Shown piece after piece: positions 33,742-46,903 of a stretch of DNA of 64,000 nucleotides (positions are counted from its first letter, which is position 1; every line of letters begins with the position of its first letter). The DNA comes from Coccinella septempunctata (Eukaryota > Arthropoda > Insecta > Coleoptera > Coccinellidae), in NCBI RefSeq assembly GCF_907165205.1, contig NC_058192.1, forward strand, positions 7,998,001-8,062,000, read 5' to 3'. The notes below the pieces were generated by a model. The model saw only the letters and a program-made list of their open reading frames with translations, did not search any database and was not told the DNA's origin. The translations under genes were made by a program, and so were the position numbers.

Positions 33742-35554
33742 TTTCGTTAATATCTCAATGAGGAATGAGACAACTGTTTTTCGAACCATAAATATGTACT
33801 CAACTATCATCCAAAGTTTGGTTACTGTAATGTGTCGGAATTCTCTGAAATCATTTCAAACATTTATTGCAAGCATTATTCGAAGCTTATAATTTTATAA
33901 TTTTTATACCAATAAACAGCATCTGCTAGATGCTGCTACAATAATAGATGTATCTAGAATATTGTTGAAAACAGAAAAAGTAATCGGAAATGAGGAATCA
34001 GAGACATCGAATAAGGCAGCCTTTTTAAAGTAGGAAATCCGCAGGCGTTCTCCGCGCAAATTTATGGATCTCAACCAATAAATTTTAAGCAACGAACGAC
34101 CACATCGGAGAAACGTAATTCACTTTTTACCCGGACATTGAGGTAGGCAGCATAATGTAATGCCCAAAGTAGCTCGTCATTTCATCCGATGAGTTGACGG
34201 CCAGCAATTTATAATTTAGTTTCCAATAATCAAGTCGGCTTTTGATACATGGCTCGGAACGACCGAGTCTCGAATAGATATTACCCATTTAAGCCTGTTT
34301 TAAATTCATCTCAATTATAAAAAGATTTTTAATTGCTCTCGTCTATTAGCTACTTTTTCCTTTATTGGTATTTATTTTTTAGTGGTCGTTAGTGTCCACT
34401 AGGCCGCACTCAGTTCGGAGTCTACGACCTCCATATTGTCATTTAATGACATCAAAGTAGTTCCACATGACATATGTCATCGTATGTTTCTATTCCGATC
34501 GATTTTCGTGACATATGAATGGATTTTTGCGTTACAACTAATCGCTGAAAACGAAAACTTCAAAGCGCTTCAATAAACAGTTCTGGGTCAGTTTAAATAT
34601 TCTGTTTATGCACGTCCACTTAGATATTTCAATCAGAATAATAAAAAGAATGCATAAGCTATGAATAAAGCTGTTTGAAAGATTTGCCAACTTCATTTCT
34701 CACTTGAAATGGTGAAGAATAGGAAAAACAAACAAGCAATCGACTCTAATAGGTGAAAAACTGATACCAGATTACACGTTTCGAGCTCCCCACCTCATCT
34801 TCAGTAGACTTTGATTATTATAAACTACAGAACAGTGACACGACCTAATCTTGAAGGTGAAATTCACCTGGAAACCTTCTCATTATGAAGCAGAATACCA
34901 ATATAACAGAATTCAGTTAATTTAGGTCCACATGAAATGGAAAACAAGCCCCTCGAGAATACTGCGGCGGATTTCTCTAGTTTTATTTTTATCCAAATTG
35001 CTTCTGTGAAAGGGCGAGAGCGTGACTGTACCTTGGAGAAATATTCAAAATAAAAATAATGCACGGATTTACTATACGCATTTAGGAAGAGAACAGACGT
35101 TCTCGGATGAATATAGACAGCTGCTAAATAAGAGCGAGAATATTTTGGGACATAAATTGTCTCGTTTCGAATAATTCCCAGACAAGGGGAAATATATGTC
35201 CATTGTCTTTATGGAATCGGTGTTTTACTTCTTTATCAGCTGTCTTTAATGGATCCATTCGGAAGAGAGATTGTCGGGATGAAAGATTTGGGGAAGGAAT
35301 TTTAATTGTCGGTATAAGGTTGATTTTTTTTTCATCTTTGACATGAAGCAGAAATGAATCACACTGAGGAGTAGGTTCCTCAATTTCCGGTAGAATTGAT
35401 TGTATGGACAATTGTTCAAGACACACAAAAAAATTGAAACATTGAGATTCTACCTAGTGAACATCAAAGATTTCAAACTCCAAGCATCGAGTGGTCTAAA
35501 ATATAAAAAAATTATTTTTACGAAAGTTGGGCAGACTATCATACTCATAATATA
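33742..35554. other. Unique DNA, no gene seen
   Basis: 34140-34560 is a unique, less AT-rich stretch with the 14-bp palindrome ATGACATATGTCAT at 34467. A 100-codon minus-strand frame at 35124-35426 has no domain. Regulatory DNA is possible; there is no direct evidence. Confidence 0.35.
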
Positions 35555-36454
35555 CAGGGTGTATTTGAAGGTGAGACTTTTTTTTCAACAGATGGCAGAG
35601 CTGTTCAAAATGAAGCGTTTCACCAAAAATCACCTATACAAAACTTTCAAAATGACAAAGTTGAAAAAAAAAATTGAGAATCATTACTGAAATAGATCCT
35701 AATACGACTCTAGACCGTTTGTTAGCTGAATTATCGCAAATCAGTGGGAAAAAACTTATCTCCTGATTCGACTATGTGGTTTCATTTAGGATATTGGCTC
35801 GTTCGATATTTACGTGGTAATGAAAATGGAAACTTAGGATTGCCGAATTGTTCTCATTATTTTTTTTAGTAACTTACACGATTTTATAAAATAGCTCATT
35901 TAGATACCAACTGACAGAAGAGACTTAAGATGCAGGTGTAAAAAATACATAGAATAAGACTTCAAAATCTCATCAATACAATTCGTCTAAATTATTCACG
36001 AATTTTTTCACAATGGGAATCACAATCTTCTTGTTCGAACATTCCAACAATCGTCGAAAAAATGGGATGAAATGGGGAAACATCATAGCACTTTTTCAAT
36101 GTAACTAACATAAGCACTTTCAAGTAACTGCCTCGATTTTCTACATTTTTTTTCACCCTAAATTGTACGATACAACAATTATGATTCTTTCAAAAGTGAC
36201 CTGATGCATCTAATCCGATGAACTTGGTACTGAACCATTCATTGTCCAGCCATATGTTAATGTTTTGTTTCTCTTTGCGATGCCGGAGTCACCTTCCATA
36301 GTCCGGTACTTGAAATTCAATGAAATTTTATCGAACTTCTAGGGGTTGTATCTCAGTCATCTTGGAGATTTTATACAGACAATTTTTCGTTAAACGACTT
36401 ATTTTGAGGAGTTATACCTTCTTTAAAAAAAGCCTCACTTTTCAAAACACCCTG
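35555..36454. mobile_element. TACAGGGTGT-ended TIR element, 900 bp
   Basis: The left end CAGGGTGTATTTGAAGGTGA, then GACTTTTTTTT, pairs with the right end AAAAAAAGCCTCACTTTTCA, then AAACACCCTG, as inverted repeats of about 30 bp, flanked by TA on each side. There is no other copy in the window and no coding frame with a domain. A large MITE or deleted DNA transposon. Confidence 0.75.
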
Positions 36455-38189
36455 TATGCATATTCTTCTGATATTTTTACAATTTTCAACATCACACAAT
36501 AATATAGCATGAGTATGAGGTACAGTTTCAGCAGAGGTTAGCGTAACGGGGTACCCAACAATTTTGCGTTTGATACAAGAGCTTAGGAAAGAACCCCAGT
36601 AAAAACACTTTCTCCCCGTGAGTGTAGTGGATTGTAAGAGATAAAACTGTTAACAAAATAAGCTGAAATATTTCATATTGAAGAGTATTTCGCTCTGCAA
36701 AAATCGATCCTTTCCTCGAAGAAATGAATTTCTAAATCTCGTAATGAATCTTCAGGATATGGAAGTTTGAGGGTATTCCTGGAGGATAACCCAGGTTCGA
36801 TAAATAGATCAGCAAGAACGTGTAACGATTTATTACCCGTTGTTCAAGTTCCTTGATAAAACGTGAGGACATAAAATAAATAATCAATTACGAACAACTA
36901 TGTCAGGTACTAGTAGTATTATAATAATTCAATTGACATGCAGGCATCAACTTCGAAACTACATAATAAAACAATATGAGGGAGCGCCGATATGCAAATA
37001 TCATAAACTGAAATATGTCATTCATATTTTCGCACGGTCGTTTCGCATTCCGAAAGCCATCGCGTTATGACTGTTGCTCCGTTCAATAAATATCGAATGA
37101 ATTATCTATTTAGCATTAATTTATTTATTGGGGTCTTCTGTGTAACGTCCCGCGAGAATAAATTATTTATGACCAAGTTGTAAAACCTGATACGTGTTGT
37201 GTACGTGAGGTACAAACGGCTTGTGAATTATTGATAATTTGTTATAGAAAATTTCGGGCCATTTTTGGGTAAGAGTGATAGCAGTTCAGCGAACACTGAA
37301 TTGATGATAAACCAGGAAATTCTGTCTTGGCTAGTCATTCAAGGCTAATTTTGTCCTCTGTTTATAGTTCAATATCTAATATCATTCAACTCCCTCCCGT
37401 TGGAGATCCAACTGCCTTCTACAGAGATTTATGTGAGGAGCCGATTTCATACCTAATGACTACCAAGCCTACGTTCAAAGAGCAGTCAAAACGCGATAAG
37501 TCGATAATATCGCGTATTAAGCTTGTTTACACCCTGTATTATACGAGGTGATTATGTGTTATTATATCCATATCGGCCTTATCTTAATCTGGACGGCAAA
37601 CATCCGTTAAATTATTACATAATAGGGGGTTGGGATGGGGTAGATCCACTTGCCGGGCATTGAGTCAAAATACGTTTAGCGATAACATCGAAAGGATGTT
37701 GAAGGATGATTGTATAACGCTGTCCCTCGGGAGGAAGTATGAATGGAGGGACACGCTCGCATCTTTGTGTGTATGGATATCAAGTGATGCTCAGATTTCG
37801 CCAGTCATTTCGAGATGCATATAAATGAAGGGTGCGATTCAGAGGCAGATTTTCGGAATCGGATGAAAAAAGACTGCATATGTTTCAACAATTAAGTCTG
37901 AAAGCAAGTTATTTTCATGTATTTTAAGGATGGCCTTTTAAAGACTCCTCAGCTGGATCTGTTTGATAACTGTGATTTGATTTATGGACTCTGCATCAGT
38001 ATGTGAAAAACCATATCAAGCTTGTTCAGAACTGGTAATGCCGTTTCATCTTCGGTTTGAAGAAGTGTGTCCATGTTTTCAGAGAATTCTGGAGCTGGGG
38101 TGGTTGAGTATGAGTGAAAGAAGATTGCTACATTTGCGCTGTTTTGATTATAAACTCAATATTGTTCTGCAAGGGATTTTTTATTGGTA
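36455..38189. other. Unique DNA, no gene seen
   Basis: 36980-37210 is unique and contains dense AT-rich homeodomain-like words (TTAATTTATTTATTGG) mixed with CG-rich words. 37330-37830 has short frames without domains. A lone ACACCCTGTA lies near 37526. Confidence 0.35.
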
Positions 38190-39313
38190 CGAGGATATAT
38201 TGAACCAAAATATTTTATTATTCAACATATTCTCCTCTTAATTGGATACATTTATTACAGCGAACCTGCAACGTCTGTAGACCTTAAAAAAAATGTTTTT
38301 CTTGCTCTGCAGACCAGACTTCCACAGCTTTTAATACCTCCACGTTGGAAGAAAATTTACGATCTTTTAAACTTTTTTTCAGTAGAGGAAAGAGATGATA
38401 CTCGGATGGAGCCAAATCTGGTGAATAAGTGGGGTTTTCTAGTAATTCAAACCCTAAATCACGAATTTTTTGCATGGCAACATGAGATTTGTGTGCAGGG
38501 GCGTTGTTCTGCTAAAACAAATCACTTTTGGATAGCTTTCTGCGTCTTTTCTCTTTAGTTTTTTCCCGTAGAGTGGTCAGTAATGTCGAATAGTAATCTC
38601 CGGTCATTGTTCTACCCTTATCCAAAAAATCAATCATGATTTGGCAATCCCAAAACACTGAAGCAAGAACTTTTCCAGCAGATTTTTGGACACGAAACTT
38701 CTAAGATCTTGGAGAACCAGAGTGTCGCCATTCCATCGACTGTTCATTTGTTTCTGGATCTTAGAAATGTACCCAAGTCTCATCCATGGTAACAATTCGG
38801 TTTAAGAAGTCTACATCGTTTTCAAATCGAGCACAGATCGAACGTGATGCACGTTTTTGGTCACCATTCAAACATTTGAGGATCCATTTTGCAGCAATTT
38901 TTCTCATGTCCAAATTGACGTGATGATGAACTCGTTCGTATGAAATATTCAGTTCTTCAGTTATCCGTTTTAGCCCAATTCATCTTCAATGGAAAATTTA
39001 CCTCATTTGAAGCTTGCAGTCCAATTTTTCACGGTCGCATACGAAGGACATTGATCACCAAGGGTATTAAGCATATCTTCGTATATCTGCTTACCTCTTT
39101 AACCCTTTTGAATATAGGTACTTGATGATGGCTCGATACTCCAATTTTTCGATTTTCACAATTTCGGTGGACATCTTCTTTCTTTGAATTGCGAAACTCT
39201 GGTTTACTTTTTTGACCTCAAACTTCACACTGACACTTCTAAGGAATAGTTATTTAGTTAGTTTTTTTATGCATTGAACTGGTCTACGCTAACTAGATAT
39301 AAATACATCCTCG
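38190..39313 (-). mobile_element. Mariner element, copy 4 (internally deleted)
   Basis: TA-flanked, with the left end CGAGGATATATTGAAC (the next 45 bp of sub-terminal sequence deleted) and the right end AACTAGATATAAATACATCC, then TCG. The transposase would start at the ATG at 39174 and end at the TAA at 38218. It has lost about 80 bp around the RRIGLKRISEALN to DDDRSGRP region and has frameshifts near 38640 and 38700. The C-terminal block with NPTYSPDLAPSEYHLF is readable; the third catalytic aspartate is mutated (PSEY instead of PSDY). Inactive. Confidence 0.88.
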
Positions 39314-40039
39314 TATTGAAAAAGTAAGAATGTACTCAAAATGGTTCTGATTAGAATAGTTCTCAAAATCACCATATAAATCCTTACACACTCACATTTA
39401 CTCCCAAAAGCAGGAATGAACCTACCTGCCTTCCTGACTTGTTCACTCGTAGATAAAACCACTATCTGGTGACTTATGAACGATGAATTCATCGGCAAAT
39501 GAAAGCTCAAAATCTACCTTTCGTGATTTATGCCGTCGTTAAAACGGAGTTTAGAAGACAAAACGCCCTCGAACCATTAAAATCAATATGACGAGTAGAC
39601 AGGTAAATAAACACCTTAAAAAACGACAACGGGCAATACGTTCGACTTTAACAACCGGTTCAAACAAAACTATATAGATAATAAAATGACCGTAAATTCG
39701 ACCATACACGGTATCAATGTTATCTCTATTTTTGCTGAAAAGTTTCAGAACGTGGTTGCACATTCAATTTTCACTTTTTAGGGTTTGTCCAATTTTATAG
39801 GAATTTTCAGGGTTCCAGAACAGAAAAATTATTTAAGCTTAATCATTCACGAACACAGTTTTATTTGCTAAAGCAAATTGGTACAAATTTGAATTGCGCG
39901 TTGTTTCTTTACCTTAAATCTTAAAAACATCAGTTAGAAGAAAAAGGACAGTGATTTTTCACTTTATTATACAAATGAGTTATACAGAAAGATTTAATAT
40001 AAATATCCAATGATAGTGTAATCCTGATCAACTTACATA
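39314..40039. other. Unique DNA, no gene seen
   Basis: Two short minus-strand frames (39289-39510 and 39551-39763) without domains. Nothing else. Confidence 0.4.
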
Positions 40040-41263
40040 TACTGCATTCACATTTATTTTAGCAGTCGGTTGGCCATGAAATAATTTTCTCAAGTTTTTG
40101 TCACTAGAACGGAGGAAGGTTGGCACTCATGAAATGTCGTTAATGTCATAACGCCGTTGCCACAACTACTATCAATTTTTATTACGAAAATGCCGAAAGT
40201 GATTGAAAAAAAAGACAGGGTTTCAGGTGTGCTATTTAGAATTCAGGTCCGCTCATTCAGTTATACACTGATATTCTAAAATCCACAATACGTCAGACGG
40301 TAGCGAACATATTCAATGTAAGAGAATAGAGAATTTATATAATGTTTCATCTGAATCTAAACGACTTATATTGCAACTAAATATTTCCACAATCAGAAAG
40401 ATTGTGAATGAAGAGGATGACAAAGAGTTTCCTTCTATTGGGAGACTCAAAAATGTGGTGGCATTTGAGAATTTTATGTTTGAGTGAATTAATGCAAAAA
40501 GTTTACTACAGGATTTTCGATGAATGTCATCGTAGAATAAGTTCCCGAAAATTGATTTTTCTATTTTTCATTTGACTTGTCCTATACATTGTAAATGTCT
40601 TAAGGTACCTATAAATACCTAATTATTATTATTATTATATCAATGCATTAAGATGAACAGCCACAATTACGTGCCAGTTGTCCTGCTAATTGAGTATTCA
40701 TGTGAAATTTTTGTTCATAGGTGAAGTTCATCTTGACTTGAAACTTCCTTTAATTCCTTTTACTTATATTGATGCAAGATGATTTTTGTTGAAGAATTTA
40801 ACATTCTTGTAATTATCTGTTAATTCCTTCGGGAGATACCCATTCTCAACCACTGCAACATATGCATTTAATCTTCGGGTTAATACTTTTGAAATCTACA
40901 ACTGATGTAACGTATTCAAACTTTAGCCAAAGAAGATAACGAACATTACCTCTCCTCAAGATAGTGCATATTATGATATTCTACTGATCTCTTGTATTTT
41001 CCATGCAAATAACAAGATTTGGTATGCCTTCAATCAGTTTGTATAAACTTCAATTATGCTCGTCACATATTTTCCGAAGGGCTTCGACATTGTGATAAAA
41101 TACGTAAGAACAGAAACTTTTACGTAGAACGGGCAACATACCGTTGATTTAAAACCCAAAAATGTTTTGACAAGCGTCATAACCCCACATTTTTTACTAT
41201 TCAGAGTGAAATGTGTCAAATTTCTATGGCCAACCGAGTGCTAAAATAAAAGTGAATGGTGTA
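40040..41263 (+). mobile_element. TIR element TIRX, copy 3, with captured LINE end
   Basis: Very similar to the copy at 31673 over its full length, in the same orientation, but with unrelated flanks, so it is a separate insertion and not a segmental duplication. Ends TATACTGCATTCAC and GTGAATGGTGTATA, TA-flanked. The same broken transposase start (MPKVIEKKDR at 40190) and the same captured LINE tail are present. Confidence 0.82.
40458..40640 (+). pseudogene. Captured LINE 3' end (second copy)
   Basis: Same junction, same GACTTGTCCTATACATTGTA block and (ATT)n tail as at 32090. It was present before this TIR element multiplied. Confidence 0.7.
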
Positions 41264-41902
41264 TAGCTATATAGGAAATGTCTACACCCCTTGATGATGA
41301 ATGAAACTCTCACATCTTCACCAGTTTCTACTACAACCGGAATGGATTCATTCAGAAAACAGGATCCCACTTGGTCTTATACCAAGTAAATAATTTTCGG
41401 TTCCAGAGGGCGGTCGAAACTATAGATTAAAGCGATAATTAGATTCCACCACACCCTTGCCTTGAGTTATAAGGTAATAAGATGCCAGGACATGCCTAAT
41501 TTATAGTTGGACCGCTCATTGGAACATTATAGAGGAACCTGCTTATAGATAAAAAACAATTTTATGGAAAAAGAGAAGAAATTTACAAGATGCATCCTCT
41601 CAAAACACCTCATAATTAAATCGAATGTTTTTCTGTTTGGTCAAGTTTCGATGTGATAAATTATGGAATTCTCCGACCCAATCCTCATAAGAAGAGAATT
41701 CTCGACTGAGTCGACTCATAGTTTCCTTTGTCTGCATACTGGGCGCTCTTTAAAGTTTGCAAACAGTGAAAAAATTATTCGAAACATTTAAGTATCTATT
41801 CATGGTTGCATAATCCTAATAAATAATAATAATAATAAACGGAATAAACGGAAACAGTCTGTAATAATGATTAATATTAAATAAACAATATCAAGGGTTA
41901 TA
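41264..41902. other. Unique DNA, no gene seen
   Basis: Contains a small AAT microsatellite near 41820-41840 just outside the Tc1-like element. No coding signal. Confidence 0.4.
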
Positions 41903-43410
41903 CACTGCGCAAAAAAATTAACGCACATTCTGAAAATCTCAATTTGAATGAAAGTTAACTCTACATTGACTTTATAACTTATTTTTTATGTTCTCTCGGG
42001 AAGGTTTTGAACGAAATAAGACACATTAAATGGAAGAAAAATTCAGGATTTCACCGAATCCTATGTGAAAGAAGAGAAATGAACAATTTTCAAAATACTG
42101 AAATGCTGATAAGTGATTTAATACTTGGTATTTCCACCCCTTGCGTTAATTACAGCTCGGCAACGACGGTTCATACTCAAAATGAGTGATCTTAAAATGT
42201 TCTGATCTAATCCTTCCCAGATTTCTCCGAGTTGGATTCCTAAGTCATTAAGAGTAGCTGGATGATTTTCTGAACTTCTCAGCCTTCTATTGAGGTTGTC
42301 TCAAACCTGCTCAATCGGACTGAGATCTGGACTTCTTGCTGGCCATTCCATTCGAGAGACTCTTACCTCTTCAAGGTACTACTGAACGATGCGCGCACGA
42401 TGGGGTCTGGCATTATCGTCCATAAAAATGAAATTTTCACCAATGTATGGGGCAAATGGCAGTACATGATCTTCAAGAATGTTCCTTATATACTTATCAG
42501 CATTCATAGCTCCATTATCAACGACCGCTAGGTCTGTGCGAGCAGTCAAAGCTATTCCACTCCATACCATAATCGATCCTCCCCCGAACCCAGTAGTATT
42601 CAGGAAATTGCACTGAGCATATCTTTCATGTGGACGTCTGTATACAAGGGAACGTCAATCAGAGAATCTAGACTCATCTGTGAACTCTTCTCAATCGGCC
42701 TCTTCCCAATGGATATGCTCTCTCGCAAAATCCAAACGCGCCCTTCGATGGGCTGGGATAAGAGCTGGGCCTCTTGCCGCGACACGACGTCTTAAATCAT
42801 ATTCTCTGAGGCGATTTCTTATTGTCTGAATGCTAATTTGCACCTCATGAGTTTGCTCAAGCTGAATTTGAAGGAGGCGAGCGGTTGCAAACCGTTGTCC
42901 CAACGAAGAAACTCTCAAGTAACGTTCTTGAATGGCAGTTGTTACCCGTGGTCTACCCTGTCCTGGTCTTCGGACATTCATACCTGTCTCCCTGAATCGC
43001 TGCAACATTCTGGACACAATTGTATGGGAAACTCCAAACCTTTCTGCAATTCCTGTGTATGTCCACCCTTCTTCTCGCAAAATTACCGCTTGGGCACATT
43101 CTTTTTGGGTCAAATTGCGTGTTTCGCGTTGCATAGCGATCGAGTGTAGAAAATCAAACGAAAGAAAAACTATTGATCACTAGAATTGATCGAGAACAAC
43201 TGATTTTAGAGTGGAGCCAATACATTCAAAATCTGATAATATCATCTTTTTTTATTCCTGCTGGGAAAAAACATCTGTATTGAAGAAAACCGTTGGAACT
43301 GGATAACATATGCATGCATAATTCTGATAAAATAATTATCATTGAAAACACTTTCAGTTGTAGAATAAATTCGAGATTTCCATAATGTGCGTTAATTTTT
43401 TTGCGCAGTG
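41903..43410 (-). mobile_element. Tc1-like transposon, 1508 bp, complete ends
   Basis: Perfect 26-bp terminal inverted repeats (41903-41928 and 43385-43410, starting CACTGCGCAAAAAAATTAAC), with weaker similarity for about 20 bp more, and TA on both sides. Length, TIR position and the single transposase frame are as expected for a full-length Tc1-like element. Only one copy is in the window. Confidence 0.93.
42118..43134 (-). pseudogene. Tc1-like DDE transposase with four in-frame stops
   Basis: 339 codons in one uninterrupted register from the ATG at 43134 to the TAA at 42118, no net frameshift. Residues 10-50 form the paired-type helix-turn-helix (GIAERFGVSHTIVSRMLQRF), followed by the GQGRPR hook. 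The catalytic residues are all still present: D in EEFTDESRF, D in MDDNARPH, E in SPDLSPIE, with 34 residues between the last two (DD34E). Stops are TGA at 42691 (before EEFTDES), TGA at 42655, TAG at 42379 and TGA at 42301 (in the usual VWDNLNRR position). Inactivated by point mutation, so relatively young. Confidence 0.92.
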
Positions 43411-44743
43411 TATTTTGTTAACTGATACAAAGCTACTTTGAAAACGTTCGACACACCTATTGTATGTATCATTTGGATTTTTAATATTTGAAAAATTTGG
43501 TGAAAAAATGGAAGCTTTTGAAACCCTCAAAATTTCTTCTTTCTGTTTGGAGCGGTTAAATCACACCATCCTCTATCAATGTCATTGGAAGCGATGAATA
43601 GGAGAGGAAGGAAGCTGAATGCACAAATAAAATATTTGAAATACTCAAGTGCGGTGTCCCTTTGAGTCTAGAAGGGTATCCAGATATCAGATTACCATAA
43701 AAACAATAGGATGGAAATGATATATGACTTTCTTCGATATTCCATAAATAACTCATAAAAAATTCATACGTTTTTGTGATTCATCATCATAGGTAGCTGG
43801 ACGTTGGCTCTGCTTTACCTTTGTCAGTCTCCCGGACATACCATAAATATTAAATTCATATTCTCGGTATTATGTTTAGCATTACATATCATGTTATAGG
43901 GGCATGATTTCTGTCTACACCGTGAAATATTGTTGTTTTTGTAGCGGAGGAACCCTATAATATATGTATATGAAACCCGTTTATGTGAACGTAATGTATT
44001 CCTTATTTAAAGATCGATAAATCATCGGAAAAATTAATTCAAAATCTAGAACTGTATAAGTTACATCGTCGGGTGGTTCAACAGAATTACATTGGCTCTG
44101 GTCGAAGTTCAAGCAATGTTGAAAGTATTGAAGCAAACCCATCATGCATCACGTAGATCCTGTTTATTTTATTGAGCACCCTGTCTATGCTGTTTCATGG
44201 AACAGAAATAAAAATATGAATTAGGAGGAAATTGCACCAACTTCGAAGTATTCCTGTTTAATTTTCATGGCTCAATGGCAACATGTGAACGCGTCAGGAT
44301 GAGAACTTGTTACGGTCCTCTACAATGCCAAGGACGTAAAAAGGGGCGAAAAGTGGAAAGCGGAAAAAAGAAGCTAGTGGCCGCCACTTGCTGTGTCCAG
44401 AGGATCGAGAGGGAACGTTTCAAGGTTCGATTGCCATTTCACAGATGGCAACACTTGTTCCATTGAATATGGTCAGCTAATTCCATTGGTCCTTCGATTG
44501 GTGAATCAATAGGGACGTTGAAAACATCTTGATTTCCAAAAGTCTAAGACAAAGAGGGATAGAAGTTGCGAGTAATGTTCATCAAAAGACTTAAACACAT
44601 GAGTTTGGAAAATTACTTCTTACTTCATAATTCTTGTCGAAGTGGATAGTGTTCTTTTCCATTTTCCTCCGCATTTCCCATAGTCTCGTCGTAGCAGTAG
44701 CTACTGAAATTCTTTAAGTTCTCAGGTATCAGGCCTTTACCTA
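43411..44743. other. Unique DNA, no confirmed gene
   Basis: An ATG frame at 44275-44466 encodes 63 residues rich in Lys, Arg and Cys without any recognised domain. A lone GCACCCTGTC lies near 44165. Nothing else. Confidence 0.35.
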
Positions 44744-45755
44744 CGAGGATACATTGAAAGATTCTTTGCCTACTATAATGTCAAAATATTTTATTACTCA
44801 AGATATTCTCCTCTTAATTGGATACATTTATTACAGCGAACCTGCAACGTCTCTAGACCTTTCAAAAAAAATGTTTCTTCTTGCTCTGCAAACCAGACCT
44901 CCACAGCTTTTATTACTTCCGCGTTGGAAGAAAATTTACGACCTTTTAAACTTTTTTTCCGTTGAGGAAAGAGATGATAGTCGGATGGAACCAAATTTGG
45001 TGAATAAGGGGGGGTGTTCTAGTAGGTAATTCAAACCCTAAATCACGAAGTTTTTGCATCTCAACATGAAATTTGTGTGCAGGGACGTTGTTCTGCAAAA
45101 CAAAACACCTTTGGATAGCTTTCCGCGTCTGTTCTCTTTAATTTTTTTCCCGTAGAGTGGTCAGTAATGTCGAATAGTAATCTCCTGTTATTGTTCTACC
45201 CTTACCCGAAAAATCAATTATGATTACTCCATGGCAATCCCAAAAAACTGAAGCAAGATGCTTTCCAGCAGATTTTTGGACACGAAACTTCTTAGGTCTT
45301 GGAGAACCAGAGTGTCGCCATTCCATCGATTGTTGCTTTGTTTCTGGATCGTAGAAATGTACCAATAGTAACAATTCGGTTTAAGAACTCTACATCGTTT
45401 TGAAATCGAGCACAGATCGAACCCGATGCTTCAACCCTTGCACGCTTTTGGTCAACATTCAAACATTTGGGGATCCACCTAGCAGCAATTTTTCTCATGT
45501 CCAAATTGACGTGAACTATATGATGAATGCGTTCTTTTGAAATATTCAGTGCTTCAGATATCCGTTTAAGTCCAATTCGATCATGTCATGAACTGCATCG
45601 ATATTTTCGGGGACTGACACAGAAACTGGCCTTCCCGTTCGGTCATCATCTTCAATGGAAAATTTTCCTCCTTTTAAGCTTGCAGTCCAATTTTTCACGG
45701 TCATTTTTTTATGCAAGGAACTGTTCTAGGCTAACTAGATATCAATATATCCTTG
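44744..45755 (-). mobile_element. Mariner element, copy 5 (N-terminal deletion)
   Basis: TA-flanked. Left end CGAGGATACATTGAAAGATT; right end CTAACTAGATATCAATATAT, then CCTTG. At about 45703 the sequence jumps from the YATVKNW codons directly to the TTTTTTTATGCAAGG leader, removing the transposase start and about 50 codons. The remaining transposase (45702 down to the TAA at 44794) has lost the TMDETW segment (45360) and has an extra base near 45010. The PSDYHLF block with the third catalytic aspartate is readable. Inactive. Confidence 0.88.
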
Positions 45756-46408
45756 TAATACTATTTCTATTACAATGATTCAGTTCTTTAAATAAATAGA
45801 ATATTAGAAATTTTCAAAGAATAATGTGAGTGAATAAATCTGGAATTTTTTTCATGCGTTATGAAGCGTATAGTTCATCAGCAGTACACAAAGTCGCTCA
45901 TTACTAGATACATGTACCGCTTTTATAAAATCGGATCCAAGGTGAATAAACAGAAAAATACAAGAGATATATCCCCTCACGTAGTACTTGTAATTTGAAA
46001 GGCAAATCGAAGCTATCGGTAACAATGATGAATGTCCGCTTACTAATCAAATTTTCCTGATCTGATGCCGTGTAGTTGTTGTTGCATACATTATACCCGC
46101 TTGTATGATTATTCCCTATTGATCAGTGAAATGGTTCTGTGAATCTGCTCCACTAATGTTTGTCGATGACCGGATCCATCTGATGACCTCTGTTCGTTCC
46201 TGGACTAATGTACAAAGGGCTTAATCAGTTCCCAACTGCCAATGCCGAATCGTATTTGATAGTGAATTATCTGTCGGTTCGCATTTTGATTCGATAATCA
46301 CTCAATTCAATAGTGTATAGGTACGTTATGTCCGACACAATTCCGATAAGAGTATGTAGTCCGCAGTTTTGCTTAGAGATAACCGATTTCTGCTTTGATG
46401 ATGATATA
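45756..46408. other. Unique DNA, no gene seen
   Basis: AT-rich spacer; no domain, RNA gene or repeat match. Confidence 0.4.
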
Positions 46409-46903
46409 CAGGGCGACCCAAGTTCGATGTCCGGTGAGGGAATCTAGGAAACTAGAAGGGCTACAGCAAAACCGATCTGTTCTTCAGAGAAACAAATAAT
46501 GGGAAAACCGCAGCCTCCTACGATTTCGAAAAGTTCTCATAACCTTTTTGACTTTGAAGTTACAGATCAGAAACTTGAACTTTCTACAGGCATTTTGTAC
46601 GTAGAATCTACTGACAAAGGATTTTTTTGATAATTCGAAATTTAAAACTTCTGAAATTCTTCGTGAAAAGTTCCCTCAGATGGTTAACGTTTCAGATCTG
46701 TAACTTCAAAGACAAAAAATTTATGAGAACTTTTCGGAATCGACAAAATCTCATTTTTTGCTAATATTTCAAGAGCTAGGGATTGTAGGAGGCTACGGTT
46801 TTCACCATTCTTCGTTTTTCTAAAAAAGATCTAGGAAATGTGTCTTCGGTTTTGCTCTAGCTCTTCTAGTTTCCGAGATCCCCTCACTGAATATCGAATT
46901 TAT
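46409..46903. mobile_element. TACAGGGCGACCC foldback MITE (right tip lost)
   Basis: The left arm (GAATCTAGGAAACTAGAAGG, then GCTACAGCAAAACCGA; TCTCATAACCTTTTTGACTT) is inverted on the right (AAGTTCTCATAAATTTTTTG; TCGGTTTTGCTCTAGCTCTT, then CTAGTTTCCGAGATCCCCTC). The last 15-20 bases of the right end, which should mirror CAGGGCGACCCAAG, are replaced by the LINE tail that starts at about 46904. Confidence 0.75.

Noticed and set aside
35124..35426. 100-codon minus-strand frame
   Set aside because: No domain and ordinary AT-rich composition; consistent with chance.
44275..44466. 63-residue Lys/Arg/Cys-rich ATG frame
   Set aside because: No recognised fold, short, and no promoter, splice or conservation evidence available from the window.
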